DNA of 64,000 nt from Emticicia fluvialis. GTDB taxonomy: Bacteria; Bacteroidota; Bacteroidia; Cytophagales; Spirosomataceae. Numbering within the stretch: the first letter of the stretch is position 1; each line of letters begins with the position of its first letter. This document shows, piece after piece, positions 1-8,601 of this stretch. The notes beneath the pieces are model-generated. The model saw only the letters and a list, made by a program, of their open reading frames with translations, was not told where the DNA came from and did not search any database. Both the position numbers and the translations under genes were made by a program. The stretch is from NCBI RefSeq assembly GCF_024793945.1, contig NZ_JANUSD010000010.1:155727-219726 (forward strand). The letters run 5' to 3'.

Positions 1-1
1 A

Positions 2-742
2 GCGCTCCAGAGCCAGATATCGGCCACCGAGCAAAGGCTTGGTTTGGTAAGGGCATTGGAACCGCCCGTGCGTTTCGGGAAAATAACTATTACTAACCGC
101 GACGAAATTGTTTTCTGGAACGACCGCTTCAATAAGCCCATGGAAATGATGTATAAAATTCCGCCGAACTCTGAAATTTCGGTAGTTGGCTATAAAAAAG
201 ATTTTAATGATGGCAACGACTACGTGCAGGCCATACATAAAGGCAAAACCGGCTATATTGACGCCTATTTTTTGCGGACCAATGAAGAACTGGCCAAACG
301 GATTGAAGCCATAAAAGCGCAGAATGCCCAAATTGCAAACGGCCGGAAAGAAGAAAAAAATACTAAGCAAAACGCAAAGCAAAAAGTAAATGACCCGCCG
401 CTGGCCATTAATTCAGTTGACCTCAAGTATAATTCAGTAAGCACGCCCGAAGCCAGTGTGGTGGTTTCAAACTTAAGCACTGAAACCATAGACCGCTACG
501 AAGTAACCATTGCCTGTTATGATGGCTACAACCGGCCGGTAAATCACCCGGTTCGCAAAAACAACCGTTTCAGAGGAGTTTACCAAGTAAAGCTGGCGCC
601 GGGCCAGGCTAATGTTTTAGGTAACTGGATTTTAGAAGGCCACGACAACGCCACAAGAATAGTGGTGTCGCTGGTTTCGGTTCGTTTTGCAGACGGAAAA
701 ACCTGGAAACCCACTAAGGCTATAACGGTGAAAAGTTATTAA
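2..742 (+). CDS. Partial SH3-like secreted or envelope protein (5' end outside window)
   Basis: The reading frame is open from the window edge with no stop, so the true start is probably upstream; the first usable start inside the window is a TTG at 44. About 30 residues in from that TTG there is a segment resembling an SH3-like beta barrel (the stretch ending in G-K-T-G-Y-I-D-A-Y). A charged Lys/Gln/Asn-rich linker follows (roughly residues 84-120 from the TTG). The rest is a beta-rich domain of about 110 residues, of the kind often seen in Bacteroidota secreted proteins. No catalytic motif is visible. It is convergent with the efflux operon, 246 bp away. Function unknown. Confidence 0.6.
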   Translation, partial: ALQSQISATEQRLGLVRALEPPVRFGKITITNRDEIVFWNDRFNKPMEMMYKIPPNSEISVVGYKKDFNDGNDYVQAIHKGKTGYIDAYFLRTNEELAKRIEAIKAQNAQIANGRKEEKNTKQNAKQKVNDPPLAINSVDLKYNSVSTPEASVVVSNLSTETIDRYEVTIACYDGYNRPVNHPVRKNNRFRGVYQVKLAPGQANVLGNWILEGHDNATRIVVSLVSVRFADGKTWKPTKAITVKSY

Positions 743-912
743 CCCAAGGCTTCAGCAACCGCCTTACCACCACCAAATGCGCTTTCAGAAATGAAGGAGT
801 TTTTTTGTTTATCAGATTAGTTCGCTTCCATTATCATTCCGGCAATTAAAAATCAGGCTTGTTCCATCGGCAAGAAAACAAACCATTTGTGCCATACATT
901 TACCACCTGAAT

Positions 913-954
913 GGCGGCCGCCTCACTATTCTTTGCTCTATCCTTGCGGCCGCC
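913..954. repeat. Inverted repeat of two GC-rich palindromes between convergent genes
   Basis: GGCGGCCGCC at 913-922 and GCGGCCGCC at 946-954 can pair with each other across a 23-nt loop, and each is itself nearly palindromic. It lies between the convergent ends of the partial protein (742) and the outer-membrane factor gene (989), so a terminator role is possible, but no T-run follows on either strand. Confidence 0.4.
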
Positions 955-988
955 CTCATTTGGCAGTTTTTTTGGGTTATTCCCTATT

Positions 989-2338
989 TTATTTCCGGCC
1001 GGTTACCTGCAGGTAGGTTGTAACGGCCAGTTTGTACTGTGTTTGTGCTTCCGTCAGTTTATTGGCGGTTTCTGTTACCAGGGCCTGGGCTTCCAGCAGG
1101 TCAGACAGTGTTACCAAACCACTGGCATAACCCGACTGGCTCACTTTCAGGTTTTCTTCTGCCTGAATGGCCGTTTGTTTAATAATGGCTATCTGCTTCC
1201 ATGCTTCGTTCAGGTCTGTCCAGGCCTTTTCCATTTGTAGTGACAGCAGGCCCTTGGTATCCTCAAAGCTGTTGGCGGTTATCTGCTCTTTTATTTTAGA
1301 CTCTTTGATACTGTGAGACCCACCCCACCAGTCAGATATCGGAACAGATACCGAGACATACGCCAGCCCGTTGGTAAAATTCTTGGTGCCACTTTCCAGA
1401 AAATTAAGATGGTAACCCGCCAGCCCCAGTGCGGCAGTTGGCATATACTCTCCTTTTTTCATTTTGGTTTGCAGTTGCGCCGCTTCTACCGATTTCTCCA
1501 GTAGTTTATATTCAGTGCGGTTGGTTAAAGCCCCGCCATGATTCACATAATAGGCCATCGGGTTCCGGCTTATGTCAGGGGTTTCCTGCAATGCCAGGGT
1601 GCTGTCATATTCAATGCCGATGGTCTGGCAAAACTGCATGGTTGCCAGTTTTTTGCCGTTTTGCAGTTTGTTTTTGTTGGCCGCCAGCTCACTTTGTTTA
1701 ATCTGCACTTTCAGCACATCGTTTTTAATAATTAACCCGGCTTTGTGGGCATCGTCTACCTGCCTGCGCACATCATTCAGCAACACCTCATATTTTTCGA
1801 GCGTTTTTTGTTTTTCCTGTAACGCTATCAACTGCCAGTATTGCTGTTCAACTTTCAGCAGCACTTCGTTTTCGCTTAGCTGCTGTTGTTTTTCTTTTAC
1901 ATCTACATTAAGTGCGGCCAGCTGGTTGCCGGTTGTAAGCCGCCCGCCGGTATACAATGGCTGGGCAATATTCAGCACTCCGGCTGCTGTGCGCTGCATC
2001 ATGCGCAGGTCCATACCCGGAAAATACGCAAACTGTGTGGCACTGGCCAGGTTGGCCGGGTTGCCGTCATACACAGGCAGGTTGCCGCCATCCATCTTGA
2101 ATTTTACGAGCGGGTCTATGGCCTGCATGCCAAATACGTTGGCGCTTACCTTCGGAAAATAATTGGTGTAAGCATTCTGCTGTATTTCTCTGGCTGCTTC
2201 AATTTCAAGTGCCGTGTTTTTATACGCCTTGTTGTTTTTCAGGGCAAGCGCCTGGCTTTGCTCAAGGGTAAGGGCGGTTTGGCTATAGGCTGCTGCCGAT
2301 ACACACACAGCAGCCAATAAGAGGGTTATATGTCTCAT
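989..2338 (-). CDS. TolC-family outer membrane efflux protein
   Basis: Outer-membrane channel of a tripartite RND pump. The 449 residues fit the TolC/OEP family (about 420-480). A signal peptide occupies residues 1-20 and ends in A-A-A-Y-S-Q. The body is a repeated helical hairpin pattern rich in A, L, Q, E and K, and the C-terminal half repeats the N-terminal half, as expected from the duplicated OEP domain (segments near residues 30-220 and 240-445). The gene begins 10 bp after the RND transporter stop and is last in a three-gene operon under the TetR-type operator at 6474-6500. The substrate cannot be read from the sequence. Confidence 0.93.
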   Translation of the reverse strand: MRHITLLLAAVCVSAAAYSQTALTLEQSQALALKNNKAYKNTALEIEAAREIQQNAYTNYFPKVSANVFGMQAIDPLVKFKMDGGNLPVYDGNPANLASATQFAYFPGMDLRMMQRTAAGVLNIAQPLYTGGRLTTGNQLAALNVDVKEKQQQLSENEVLLKVEQQYWQLIALQEKQKTLEKYEVLLNDVRRQVDDAHKAGLIIKNDVLKVQIKQSELAANKNKLQNGKKLATMQFCQTIGIEYDSTLALQETPDISRNPMAYYVNHGGALTNRTEYKLLEKSVEAAQLQTKMKKGEYMPTAALGLAGYHLNFLESGTKNFTNGLAYVSVSVPISDWWGGSHSIKESKIKEQITANSFEDTKGLLSLQMEKAWTDLNEAWKQIAIIKQTAIQAEENLKVSQSGYASGLVTLSDLLEAQALVTETANKLTEAQTQYKLAVTTYLQVTGRK

Positions 2339-2348
2339 TTTCAGATTT

Positions 2349-5300
2349 TTAAGCGTAGTTCTTTTTAAATAATTGCTGATACAACACCGGCACCATAAAC
2401 AGGGTGAGTATCATAGACACCAGTAACCCGAAACATACCACCGCACCCAAAGGCCCCCACAGGGTAGAGCCGCTCAGTATCATGGGTACCACGCCTACGG
2501 CTGCCGCAAACGAGGTCAGGAATATAGGGCGCATTCTGCGTTTACCGGCTGCTACGGCGGCGTTCAGGAGTGTCATGCCGTGGTGGGTTCGCAGTTCTTC
2601 GGCATAATCAATCAGGATAATCCCGTTACGTACCACAATTCCCATCAGGCTCATAATACCCAGAAACGATGTTAAACCAAAAGGATAACCCGTAATAACA
2701 ATACCTAATGCCGCACCCAGAAAACTCAGCGGCATGGTGGTCATTACCAACAGAGCCAGTTTAGGTTTTTTGAACTGGAACAGCAGTATAAAGAAGATAA
2801 GCAGGATACCAGCCACCAATGCCTTGGCCATTGGAATATAGTTTTCAACTTCGCTTTCTTCTTCACCGCCATAAGACAGGGTTGTCTGTTTTGGCAAAGG
2901 AATGGTTTTTATAGCGGCCTTAATATCAGCCAGTACTTTGTAGGCAAGGGCGCCGTGTTTTACGTCAGCCCTTACGGTGATGGTTCTGGTACCGTTGCGG
3001 CGGATAATCTGTCCTTCGCTCCAATCGTTGGTGATGCCGCTGGCTATCTGCCTTACAGGAACAGTTGCGCCCGTAATTGGCGAGGTTACGTTCTGATTGG
3101 CGATGTCGTCAAAGCTGTTTTTTTGGCCCGGGGCGTTCATCAGTTTGATGTTAACGGGGTAGTCGCCCTCCCAGATGGTACCCACAGGCATGCCAGACAT
3201 ACCAGCAGCCAGCGACGCCGCCACTGTACCTTTGGTTAAACCAAGCCGGTTGGCAATCTCATCATTGATTTCAACGCTTATACCCTGCCGTGGATTAAGG
3301 TAGTCGGTTCTGGCCCAAATAACGTTTTCGTTTTTATTCATGGCAGCTTTTACCTGCATGGCAACGGTCTTGATGCTGTCGAGGTTATCGCCGCTGATAC
3401 GCACCTCAATAGGTGCAGTGGTGCTGAGCATATCCAGCTGTTTCATACGCACATACGCATTCGGGAAATGATTGCGGTACCTGGCTTCATATTCTGTCAG
3501 CAGGGCAATGGCATCATTGGCTGTCTGGGTATTTACCACCAGCTGCGCATAATTTCGGGACGGAAAATTGGGCGCATACGTGGTATGAAAACGCGGCGAA
3601 CTGGTACCTACAAAGGCGGCCACATTGGCAACGCGCTTGTCTTTTATCAGCATTTTTTCGAGGCTGTCAGAAACAAAGGCGGTTTGCTCAAGCGTGCTGC
3701 CTTCAGGCAGATAAATTTCTACTGCAAACTGGTTACGGTCTACTTTCGGGAACAACTGGCGTGGCACCGTTGCAAATATGGCTAAACCTGCTACCACAGA
3801 GCCAATGCCGGCCAGAATAGTAGTTTTAGGAAATTTGAAAGCCAGCTCAAGCATTTTGTCGTATAGATTCTGAATCACATCCAGCAGCGACTTCCTTCCC
3901 GGTTTGGCGGTTTCTTTCTTGATTCCTTTTTTAATAAACACATAGCTTAAGTACGGAACCAGAAAACAGGCAATAAGCAAAGACGTAATAAGGGCTACAC
4001 CAATGGTTATGGGCAATGCACCCACGAAATCGCCCACCATGCCGTCAAGAAAAAACATCATAGGCACATAAGTGGCAATAATAGCCATCGTGGCCGAAAA
4101 CACCGGTATAAACAGTTCTCTGGCGCTTTTCCAGGCGGCGTTCCAGGGGGTTTCGCCGTGGTCTAGTTTTTCAATGTGTCCGTCAAGCACTACAATGGCG
4201 TTGTCTACCACCATACCCAGCACCACAATTAAACCCGCCAGCGACACCGTGTGCAGCTCAATGCCTAAGGCATATAAAATACCGAGGGTAATAAAAATTG
4301 AAATAGGAATGGTTGCCCCGGCTACCGCAGCTACCCTGAAAGGCAGCAGCAGCATGGTTACAATAATAACGGCTACAATGGCAATGGCAAATTCTTTCAG
4401 AAAGTGGGTTATTGAATGCTCTACGGCCTGTGGCATATCGGCGATTTTGGCAATCTGCACATCGGGCGATATTTTGCCTTTCAGCGATTCAAGCGTTTCG
4501 TCTACCGTTTTACCAAAAGAAACAATGTTGTTTCCGGGTTGCATTTCCAGCGATATCAGCAGGCTGTTTGTGCCGTTGTTTTTGATGATGGCGTCTGGCT
4601 TAGGATATTCTCTTACCACGCGCGCTACGTCTTTTACCCTGATTACATTACCGTTGGGGTCGGTATAAACTATCTGGTTTTTGATGTCTTCTTCCGATTG
4701 ATAGGTTGACGGAATGTGTATCGGGGTTATCAGCTGGCCGTTGTCCAGCTCGCCGCCATAATAAATAGAGCCTTCCAGTTGCGCAGCGGCCAGTACATTA
4801 ACGGGTTTTACACCGTAGTAAGCCAGTTTGTCGTTGTCAGGATAAATGGTTATCTGCTCCTGAACCAAACCAAAGTGTTTCACTTTAGAGACCGACTTTA
4901 TTTTTCTGAATTCAGTTTCAATTACTTTCAGTTCGCGGTCAAGTTCTTTATAGCTCTTGCTGTCTGACTGCACCGTAAGTAATATGGCCGACGTATTTCC
5001 GAAGTCATTATTGGCAACCAAAGCCAGCACCTGCGGCGGCAGCTCAGATTTAAGATTGTTTAAGCCAAACTTTATTTTGTCCCAGAAGGCATCAGGGTCT
5101 TTCACGTTATTATTTACCTCAACAAAAACAATCAGCATTCCTTCTTTAGAGATAGAATAGGTTTTTTCGCGGTTTACTTCCTGAAACCCATACAAAAAGC
5201 TTTCTACTTTGGTGGCTAGCTTTTCTTCTACCTGCGCTGAATTGGCACCGGGATACACCCCGATGATTAAACCCTGGCGAATGGTAAACTCAGGAAACTC

Positions 5301-5420
5301 GTTCCGGGGCATTATCATCAGCGACACAAGCCCTGCAATAGAGAGTATCACTGTAATAATGATGGCTATCTGCTTATGCTTCATAGCCAGTTCTATAATA
5401 TTCAGTTTCTGTTTTTTCAT
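2349..5420 (-). CDS. RND family inner-membrane efflux transporter
   Basis: Proton-driven RND (HAE1/AcrB-like) transporter of 1023 residues, normal family length. A first membrane helix near residues 17-37 is followed by a periplasmic porter domain. The helix bundle around residues 340-490 contains G-M-V-V-D-N-A-I-V-V, carrying the conserved TM4 Asp that relays protons. A second periplasmic domain and a second helix bundle follow (about 860-1015). It starts 2 bp after the adaptor gene stop and is followed by the TolC-like gene, so the three make one pump. The drug- or metal-specific subclass is not clear; the lack of Met/His clusters argues against a metal CusA type. Confidence 0.95.
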   Translation of the reverse strand: MKKQKLNIIELAMKHKQIAIIITVILSIAGLVSLMIMPRNEFPEFTIRQGLIIGVYPGANSAQVEEKLATKVESFLYGFQEVNREKTYSISKEGMLIVFVEVNNNVKDPDAFWDKIKFGLNNLKSELPPQVLALVANNDFGNTSAILLTVQSDSKSYKELDRELKVIETEFRKIKSVSKVKHFGLVQEQITIYPDNDKLAYYGVKPVNVLAAAQLEGSIYYGGELDNGQLITPIHIPSTYQSEEDIKNQIVYTDPNGNVIRVKDVARVVREYPKPDAIIKNNGTNSLLISLEMQPGNNIVSFGKTVDETLESLKGKISPDVQIAKIADMPQAVEHSITHFLKEFAIAIVAVIIVTMLLLPFRVAAVAGATIPISIFITLGILYALGIELHTVSLAGLIVVLGMVVDNAIVVLDGHIEKLDHGETPWNAAWKSARELFIPVFSATMAIIATYVPMMFFLDGMVGDFVGALPITIGVALITSLLIACFLVPYLSYVFIKKGIKKETAKPGRKSLLDVIQNLYDKMLELAFKFPKTTILAGIGSVVAGLAIFATVPRQLFPKVDRNQFAVEIYLPEGSTLEQTAFVSDSLEKMLIKDKRVANVAAFVGTSSPRFHTTYAPNFPSRNYAQLVVNTQTANDAIALLTEYEARYRNHFPNAYVRMKQLDMLSTTAPIEVRISGDNLDSIKTVAMQVKAAMNKNENVIWARTDYLNPRQGISVEINDEIANRLGLTKGTVAASLAAGMSGMPVGTIWEGDYPVNIKLMNAPGQKNSFDDIANQNVTSPITGATVPVRQIASGITNDWSEGQIIRRNGTRTITVRADVKHGALAYKVLADIKAAIKTIPLPKQTTLSYGGEEESEVENYIPMAKALVAGILLIFFILLFQFKKPKLALLVMTTMPLSFLGAALGIVITGYPFGLTSFLGIMSLMGIVVRNGIILIDYAEELRTHHGMTLLNAAVAAGKRRMRPIFLTSFAAAVGVVPMILSGSTLWGPLGAVVCFGLLVSMILTLFMVPVLYQQLFKKNYA

Positions 5421-5422
5421 GA

Positions 5423-6454
5423 TTAACGCGCAATTTGAACTGTTGAACCATTACTTAATTTTTGCTGCCCGGCTACAATAACGTTGGCAGCCGGCGGCAC
5501 TTCGCCCTGCACCAGCACCTGGTTATCTATCAGCTTCAGGGTTTTTACGTTTACTCTCAGAGCTTTACCGCCTTGTTCGATGTAAATAAACTGCTGGCCG
5601 TCTGCATCTTTCTGCAAGGCTTTGTTTGAAACCAAAACGCCGGTGCGTTGGTCATGAGCCGTGGTCTGTACCGAGCAAATCATGCCGGGTTTAATTTCGG
5701 CTGCCGAATTCTGTACTTCTATTTTTACAGGATAAGAGTGCGACAGGATGTCGGCCGTTACGCCAATTTCTTTTACCGTGCCGGTAATGGTTTTACCTAT
5801 GGCATTGATGGTTATTTCGGCGGTTTCGCCTTTTTTGAACATGCTGATTTCGTCTTCCGGAACCGGTATTTTTACATAAACCGTCTGGATGCCCAGTAGC
5901 TCAAGCACCGACATTGACGGAGCCACGTTCATGCCGGGCTGTACATTTTTTTTGCCTATTACCCCGCTTACAGGCGCATACAGGTTGCAGTCGCTGATGC
6001 CTTTCTGAGCAATTGCCACTGCCGACTTTGCCTGTTGCAAGCCTGTTTCTATGTCTACCCATTTTATTTCTGGCAGGGTGCCGTTTTCTTTCATGGGTTT
6101 CATTCTTTTGTAGGCGTCTTCGGCCTGTTTCTGGCTTGCCAACGCTGCCTGATACGTGTTTTGTGCAGTAGAGGCGTCTAGCCTGGCCAGCAACTGGCCT
6201 TTCTTTACGTTCTGGCCTTCGGCCACCAATATATCGGTTACAGTGCCCAGAGTGGCAAAGCTCAAAACGGTTGTTTTCTGGGCTTCTACCACCCCCGAGT
6301 ATTTCGCCTGCACAACGCCGCTGTAAGGCATTGGCTTTTCTACCTGCACGTTATAATCTTTTTTGGTTTCTACGGTTTTGGCTGGCTCGTGTGATGCGCA
6401 ACCTGCTAAAACCAACAGGCTTGATGCCGCTAATAAATTTAATCTGCTTGTCAT
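5423..6454 (-). CDS. RND efflux periplasmic adaptor (membrane fusion lipoprotein)
   Basis: Periplasmic adaptor linking the RND transporter to the outer-membrane channel. The N-terminus has a lipobox, L-V-L-A-G-C, with the lipidated Cys at residue 19. Then come a lipoyl/barrel-sandwich half (V-L-S-F-A-T-L-G-T-V ... V-A-E-G-Q-N-V-K-K-G-Q-L-L-A), a coiled-coil hairpin (about residues 95-150), the second lipoyl half (Y-A-P-V-S-G-V-I) and a beta-barrel/membrane-proximal domain. 343 residues is typical. It is the first gene of the efflux operon; its promoter region holds the palindrome at 6474-6500 that matches one in front of the neighbouring tetR gene. Confidence 0.94.
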   Translation of the reverse strand: MTSRLNLLAASSLLVLAGCASHEPAKTVETKKDYNVQVEKPMPYSGVVQAKYSGVVEAQKTTVLSFATLGTVTDILVAEGQNVKKGQLLARLDASTAQNTYQAALASQKQAEDAYKRMKPMKENGTLPEIKWVDIETGLQQAKSAVAIAQKGISDCNLYAPVSGVIGKKNVQPGMNVAPSMSVLELLGIQTVYVKIPVPEDEISMFKKGETAEITINAIGKTITGTVKEIGVTADILSHSYPVKIEVQNSAAEIKPGMICSVQTTAHDQRTGVLVSNKALQKDADGQQFIYIEQGGKALRVNVKTLKLIDNQVLVQGEVPPAANVIVAGQQKLSNGSTVQIAR

Positions 6455-6473
6455 TGGTTTGTTTTGTTTACTG

Positions 6474-6500
6474 TTTGACTAAAATCGTTTTTTGGTCGAA
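6474..6500. promoter_or_regulatory. Candidate TetR operator upstream of the efflux operon
   Basis: Imperfect palindrome TTTGACTAAAA - 5 nt - TTTTGGTCGAA, 20 bp upstream of the adaptor start codon. Arm sequence and the 11-5-11 spacing match the site at 7153-7179 in front of tetR, so one regulator binding both sites is a direct reading. Repression of the pump by the adjacent TetR protein is inference. Confidence 0.75.
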
Positions 6501-6510
6501 TTTGGGTGCT

Positions 6511-6533
6511 AAAAAAATGCTCCGAGAAGCATT
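6511..6533 (-). terminator. Intrinsic terminator of tetR
   Basis: Read on the minus strand: stem AATGCT / AGCATT with a 6-nt loop followed by seven Ts, just downstream of the tetR stop (6547). It separates tetR from the downstream co-directional efflux operon, which then needs its own promoter. Confidence 0.75.
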
Positions 6534-6546
6534 GTGTTGGTGTGCT

Positions 6547-7140
6547 TTACCTGCCCATTCCTTTAATTATCATATCCACCAGCAGGTCTGCCTTGTCGGC
6601 CAGTGCGGTGTTTTTCTTGCGGGCTATTATATCCAGTTCAATTCCTCTGATACAACTCACCATCAAATCGCTGAGCAAATCAAGGTTTTCCAGAATCTCT
6701 TCTTTCAATTGCCCGGTTTCTACGCCTTTGGCCAGAATAGACTCCAGCAAATGTTTTTCTTCGTGGTCATACCTGTTTCGCAGGTTAGAATATTCTTCAT
6801 TTAATCTTCCGTTCAGGTCGTTTTCAACTACCAGGCTGTATAGGTTTACCTTCTCTTTAATGGCTTTTACCTTTGTTACAATGTAGGCCTTCAGCATACA
6901 AATGGAGTCGGGTTGTTCATTAACAGCGGTTTTAACGCTATAAAAAAACTCGTCGATTTCAAGGTTGATGACCCTGTCGAATATCTCTTCTTTATCTTTA
7001 AAATAATAATACAAGGTACTTTTGCTTTTGCCGGCAGCTTTGGCTATGTCTTCCATGGTGGTTTTTTTTAAACCATATTGCTGCATTAATTTTTTGGCTC
7101 CTTTTATTATATCCTGAATAACCAGTTCGTCCTTTTCCAT
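6547..7140 (-). CDS. TetR/AcrR family transcriptional repressor of the efflux operon
   Basis: TetR-type regulator, 197 residues from the chosen Met (M-E-K-D-E-L-V). The N-terminal HTH spans about residues 12-58, with the classic T-T-M-E-D-I-A-K-A-A-G-K-S-K-S-T-L-Y-Y-Y-F segment. The C-terminal helical ligand-binding domain has no obvious ligand signature. A longer frame to 7209 exists but is rejected: the promoter (-33 at 7207-7210, -7 at 7179-7186) and the operator (7153-7179) would lie inside it. It very likely represses itself and the pump through the paired operators. The inducer is unknown. Confidence 0.92.
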   Translation of the reverse strand: MEKDELVIQDIIKGAKKLMQQYGLKKTTMEDIAKAAGKSKSTLYYYFKDKEEIFDRVINLEIDEFFYSVKTAVNEQPDSICMLKAYIVTKVKAIKEKVNLYSLVVENDLNGRLNEEYSNLRNRYDHEEKHLLESILAKGVETGQLKEEILENLDLLSDLMVSCIRGIELDIIARKKNTALADKADLLVDMIIKGMGR

Positions 7141-7152
7141 AGTTTTAAACTT

Positions 7153-7179
7153 TTCGACTAAAAATGTATTTTGGTCGAC
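7153..7179. promoter_or_regulatory. Candidate TetR autoregulatory operator
   Basis: Palindrome TTCGACTAAAA - 5 nt - TTTTGGTCGAC directly in front of the tetR start codon (7140) and abutting the -7 element. The arms differ from the site at 6474-6500 at only two positions. Binding here would cover the transcription start. Confidence 0.78.
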
Positions 7180-7210
7180 AAATGTAAAATCGATTTTTGA
7201 ATTCGCCAAA
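7179..7210 (-). promoter_or_regulatory. tetR promoter (Bacteroidota type)
   Basis: On the minus strand, TTTG (7210-7207), 20 nt, then TACATTTG (7186-7179). This fits the Bacteroidota sigma-A consensus TTTG-N19/20-TAnnTTTG. The -7 box touches the operator, consistent with autorepression, and it decides the tetR start at 7140. Confidence 0.75.
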
Positions 7211-7231
7211 TATTTTCTTAAAAATTTATGA

Positions 7232-7720
7232 TTAACCCTTTATTACCCAGTCGAAATCGCTGATGCCTGCCGATTTGAGCCGCTCTATGATTTGGGCTGT
7301 ATGGTGCTGAATATGCCTGATGTTAACCAGGTGCAGCTCAAGCCTGCTTACGGGATACCACTCAAAGCCCGAAGGCGCATGGAGGGGCAATTGAGAAAGG
7401 TCATGTGCCAGGCTGGCTTGTATATCATCTATAAAGCTGAGTATTTCTGAGGGTGTATGGGCGGTAGTGGTGGGGTAATTGCCGAGGTTTTCGGCGCCGC
7501 GATGGGCATTTTGCCACGGAGTAAATGACCACGGGTTAGCCGAAAGATACATTTTTGCTGCCCAGAGGGTATGAAAAGTGAGCTGCCAGACAGGGTGCTG
7601 GCTGGTGTGGGTATGCCACAAATTGGTGGGTACTTTTACAATAGCAGCGCGCAACATGGCAAACGCAGCTCTGTATTGCGACTCCAGCACTGCAATTATG
7701 AGTTCATTATCGGCTGCCAT
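7232..7720 (-). CDS. DinB family protein (putative metal-dependent hydrolase)
   Basis: DinB/YfiT-like four-helix protein, 162 residues from M-A-A-D-N-E-L. A long in-frame N-terminal extension (to 7894) is low in family resemblance and was not used. A possible metal-binding His set is visible in H-T-H-T-S-Q-H, T-F-H-T-L-W-A and the late I-R-H-I-Q-H-H segment (the family normally uses three His). Members include thiol-dependent transferases and hydrolases, but substrates are mostly unknown. The TetR gene lies downstream with its own promoter. No further role can be read from context. Confidence 0.8.
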   Translation of the reverse strand: MAADNELIIAVLESQYRAAFAMLRAAIVKVPTNLWHTHTSQHPVWQLTFHTLWAAKMYLSANPWSFTPWQNAHRGAENLGNYPTTTAHTPSEILSFIDDIQASLAHDLSQLPLHAPSGFEWYPVSRLELHLVNIRHIQHHTAQIIERLKSAGISDFDWVIKG

Positions 7721-7826
7721 CAATACATTTTTATACAATACTCGCGCAATTTTTGGTGCTTTGCAAAAGAAAAAGGCAGAAAAAGGCTTGAAACTCAATA
7801 AAGCAGGCTGAGTGGTACTGCAATGA

Positions 7827-7845
7827 GGCGGCCCGTAAGGCCGCC
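7827..7845. terminator. GC-rich hairpin downstream of the glycosylase gene
   Basis: Perfect stem GGCGGCC / GGCCGCC with a 5-nt loop. It follows the stop of the minus-strand glycosylase (7911), but no T-run follows, so terminator function is uncertain. Confidence 0.4.
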
Positions 7846-7910
7846 CGTGCAGATCGCGTAAAGGTTGCCGCAATGCAGCGGCGGACTCAATCAAAAAATC
7901 GTGGAGGTTA

Positions 7911-8462
7911 TTAAACAGCCTTGTGCCAGAGTGGTTTTTGGGCTAATACTTTATGGTATATGTGGCAGTTGGTATCGTGTGCGCCGGGCAGATAGCCAAT
8001 GCTCATCAGAAATTCGTTTACAATTTCTCCGCCTGTAAAGCGGAAAGTTTTCTTAAACAATTTCACCCATTCGTCTTTGGTGCGTGGGTGGTGGGCTTCC
8101 AGCCATTTTTCAAACGACCCATGCGACGCCTGCAAACCCTGTATGGTACGGGCGTTTTCAATGGCGGCGTTAATTTTCAGTCGGTTTCTGATAATGCCTG
8201 CATCGGCCATCAGGCGTTCGCGGTCGGCCTCGGTATAATTGGCTACTTTACTGATATTGAAGTTATCGTAGGCCGCGCGGAACGACTCTTCCTTGCGAAG
8301 GATGGTTTCCCAACTTAAGCCAGCCTGGTTGATTTCCATCAGCAATCGCCCGAAAAGCTCGTTATCGTCATGTATTGGAAAACCATAATGGTTATCATGA
8401 TAGTTTTTATGAAGCGCCTGTTGCGCGCCCGTCATGCGGTCAATGTAAAAGCAATACGACAT
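7911..8462 (-). CDS. tag: DNA-3-methyladenine glycosylase I (TagI family)
   Basis: Base-excision repair glycosylase removing 3-methyladenine from alkylated DNA. The start M-S-Y-C-F-Y-I-D was chosen (183 residues, the usual Tag length) over an upstream Met. Family signatures are the N-terminal Y-H-D-N-H-Y-G-F-P segment, D-N-E-L-F-G-R-L-L-M-E-I-N-Q-A-G-L-S-W with its Glu and Trp, and the C-terminal zinc-type residues in G-A-H-D-T-N-C-H-I-Y-H. The first Cys of the zinc snap is probably the one at residue 4. It appears to be a single gene. Confidence 0.9.
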   Translation of the reverse strand: MSYCFYIDRMTGAQQALHKNYHDNHYGFPIHDDNELFGRLLMEINQAGLSWETILRKEESFRAAYDNFNISKVANYTEADRERLMADAGIIRNRLKINAAIENARTIQGLQASHGSFEKWLEAHHPRTKDEWVKLFKKTFRFTGGEIVNEFLMSIGYLPGAHDTNCHIYHKVLAQKPLWHKAV

Positions 8463-8601
8463 CTGGCTGATTGTTTGATACAGCAAAGATAAAATGCAAA
8501 CTACACAGGGTAGCTACACAAAATGAAGAGTTTCAATTGAAAGCGGTTTTCAGGAGGAATTAATCTGGTTTTGTTACTGATGCAGCGCAATTTGAATGCC
8601 C

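Noticed and set aside
1572..2162. 196-codon plus-strand frame opposite the TolC-like gene
   Set aside because: It is antisense to a well-supported coding gene and lacks any domain; typical shadow frame.
6547..7209. Longer TetR protein starting at 7209
   Set aside because: The promoter and operator would lie inside the coding part; the shorter start at 7140 is consistent with both.
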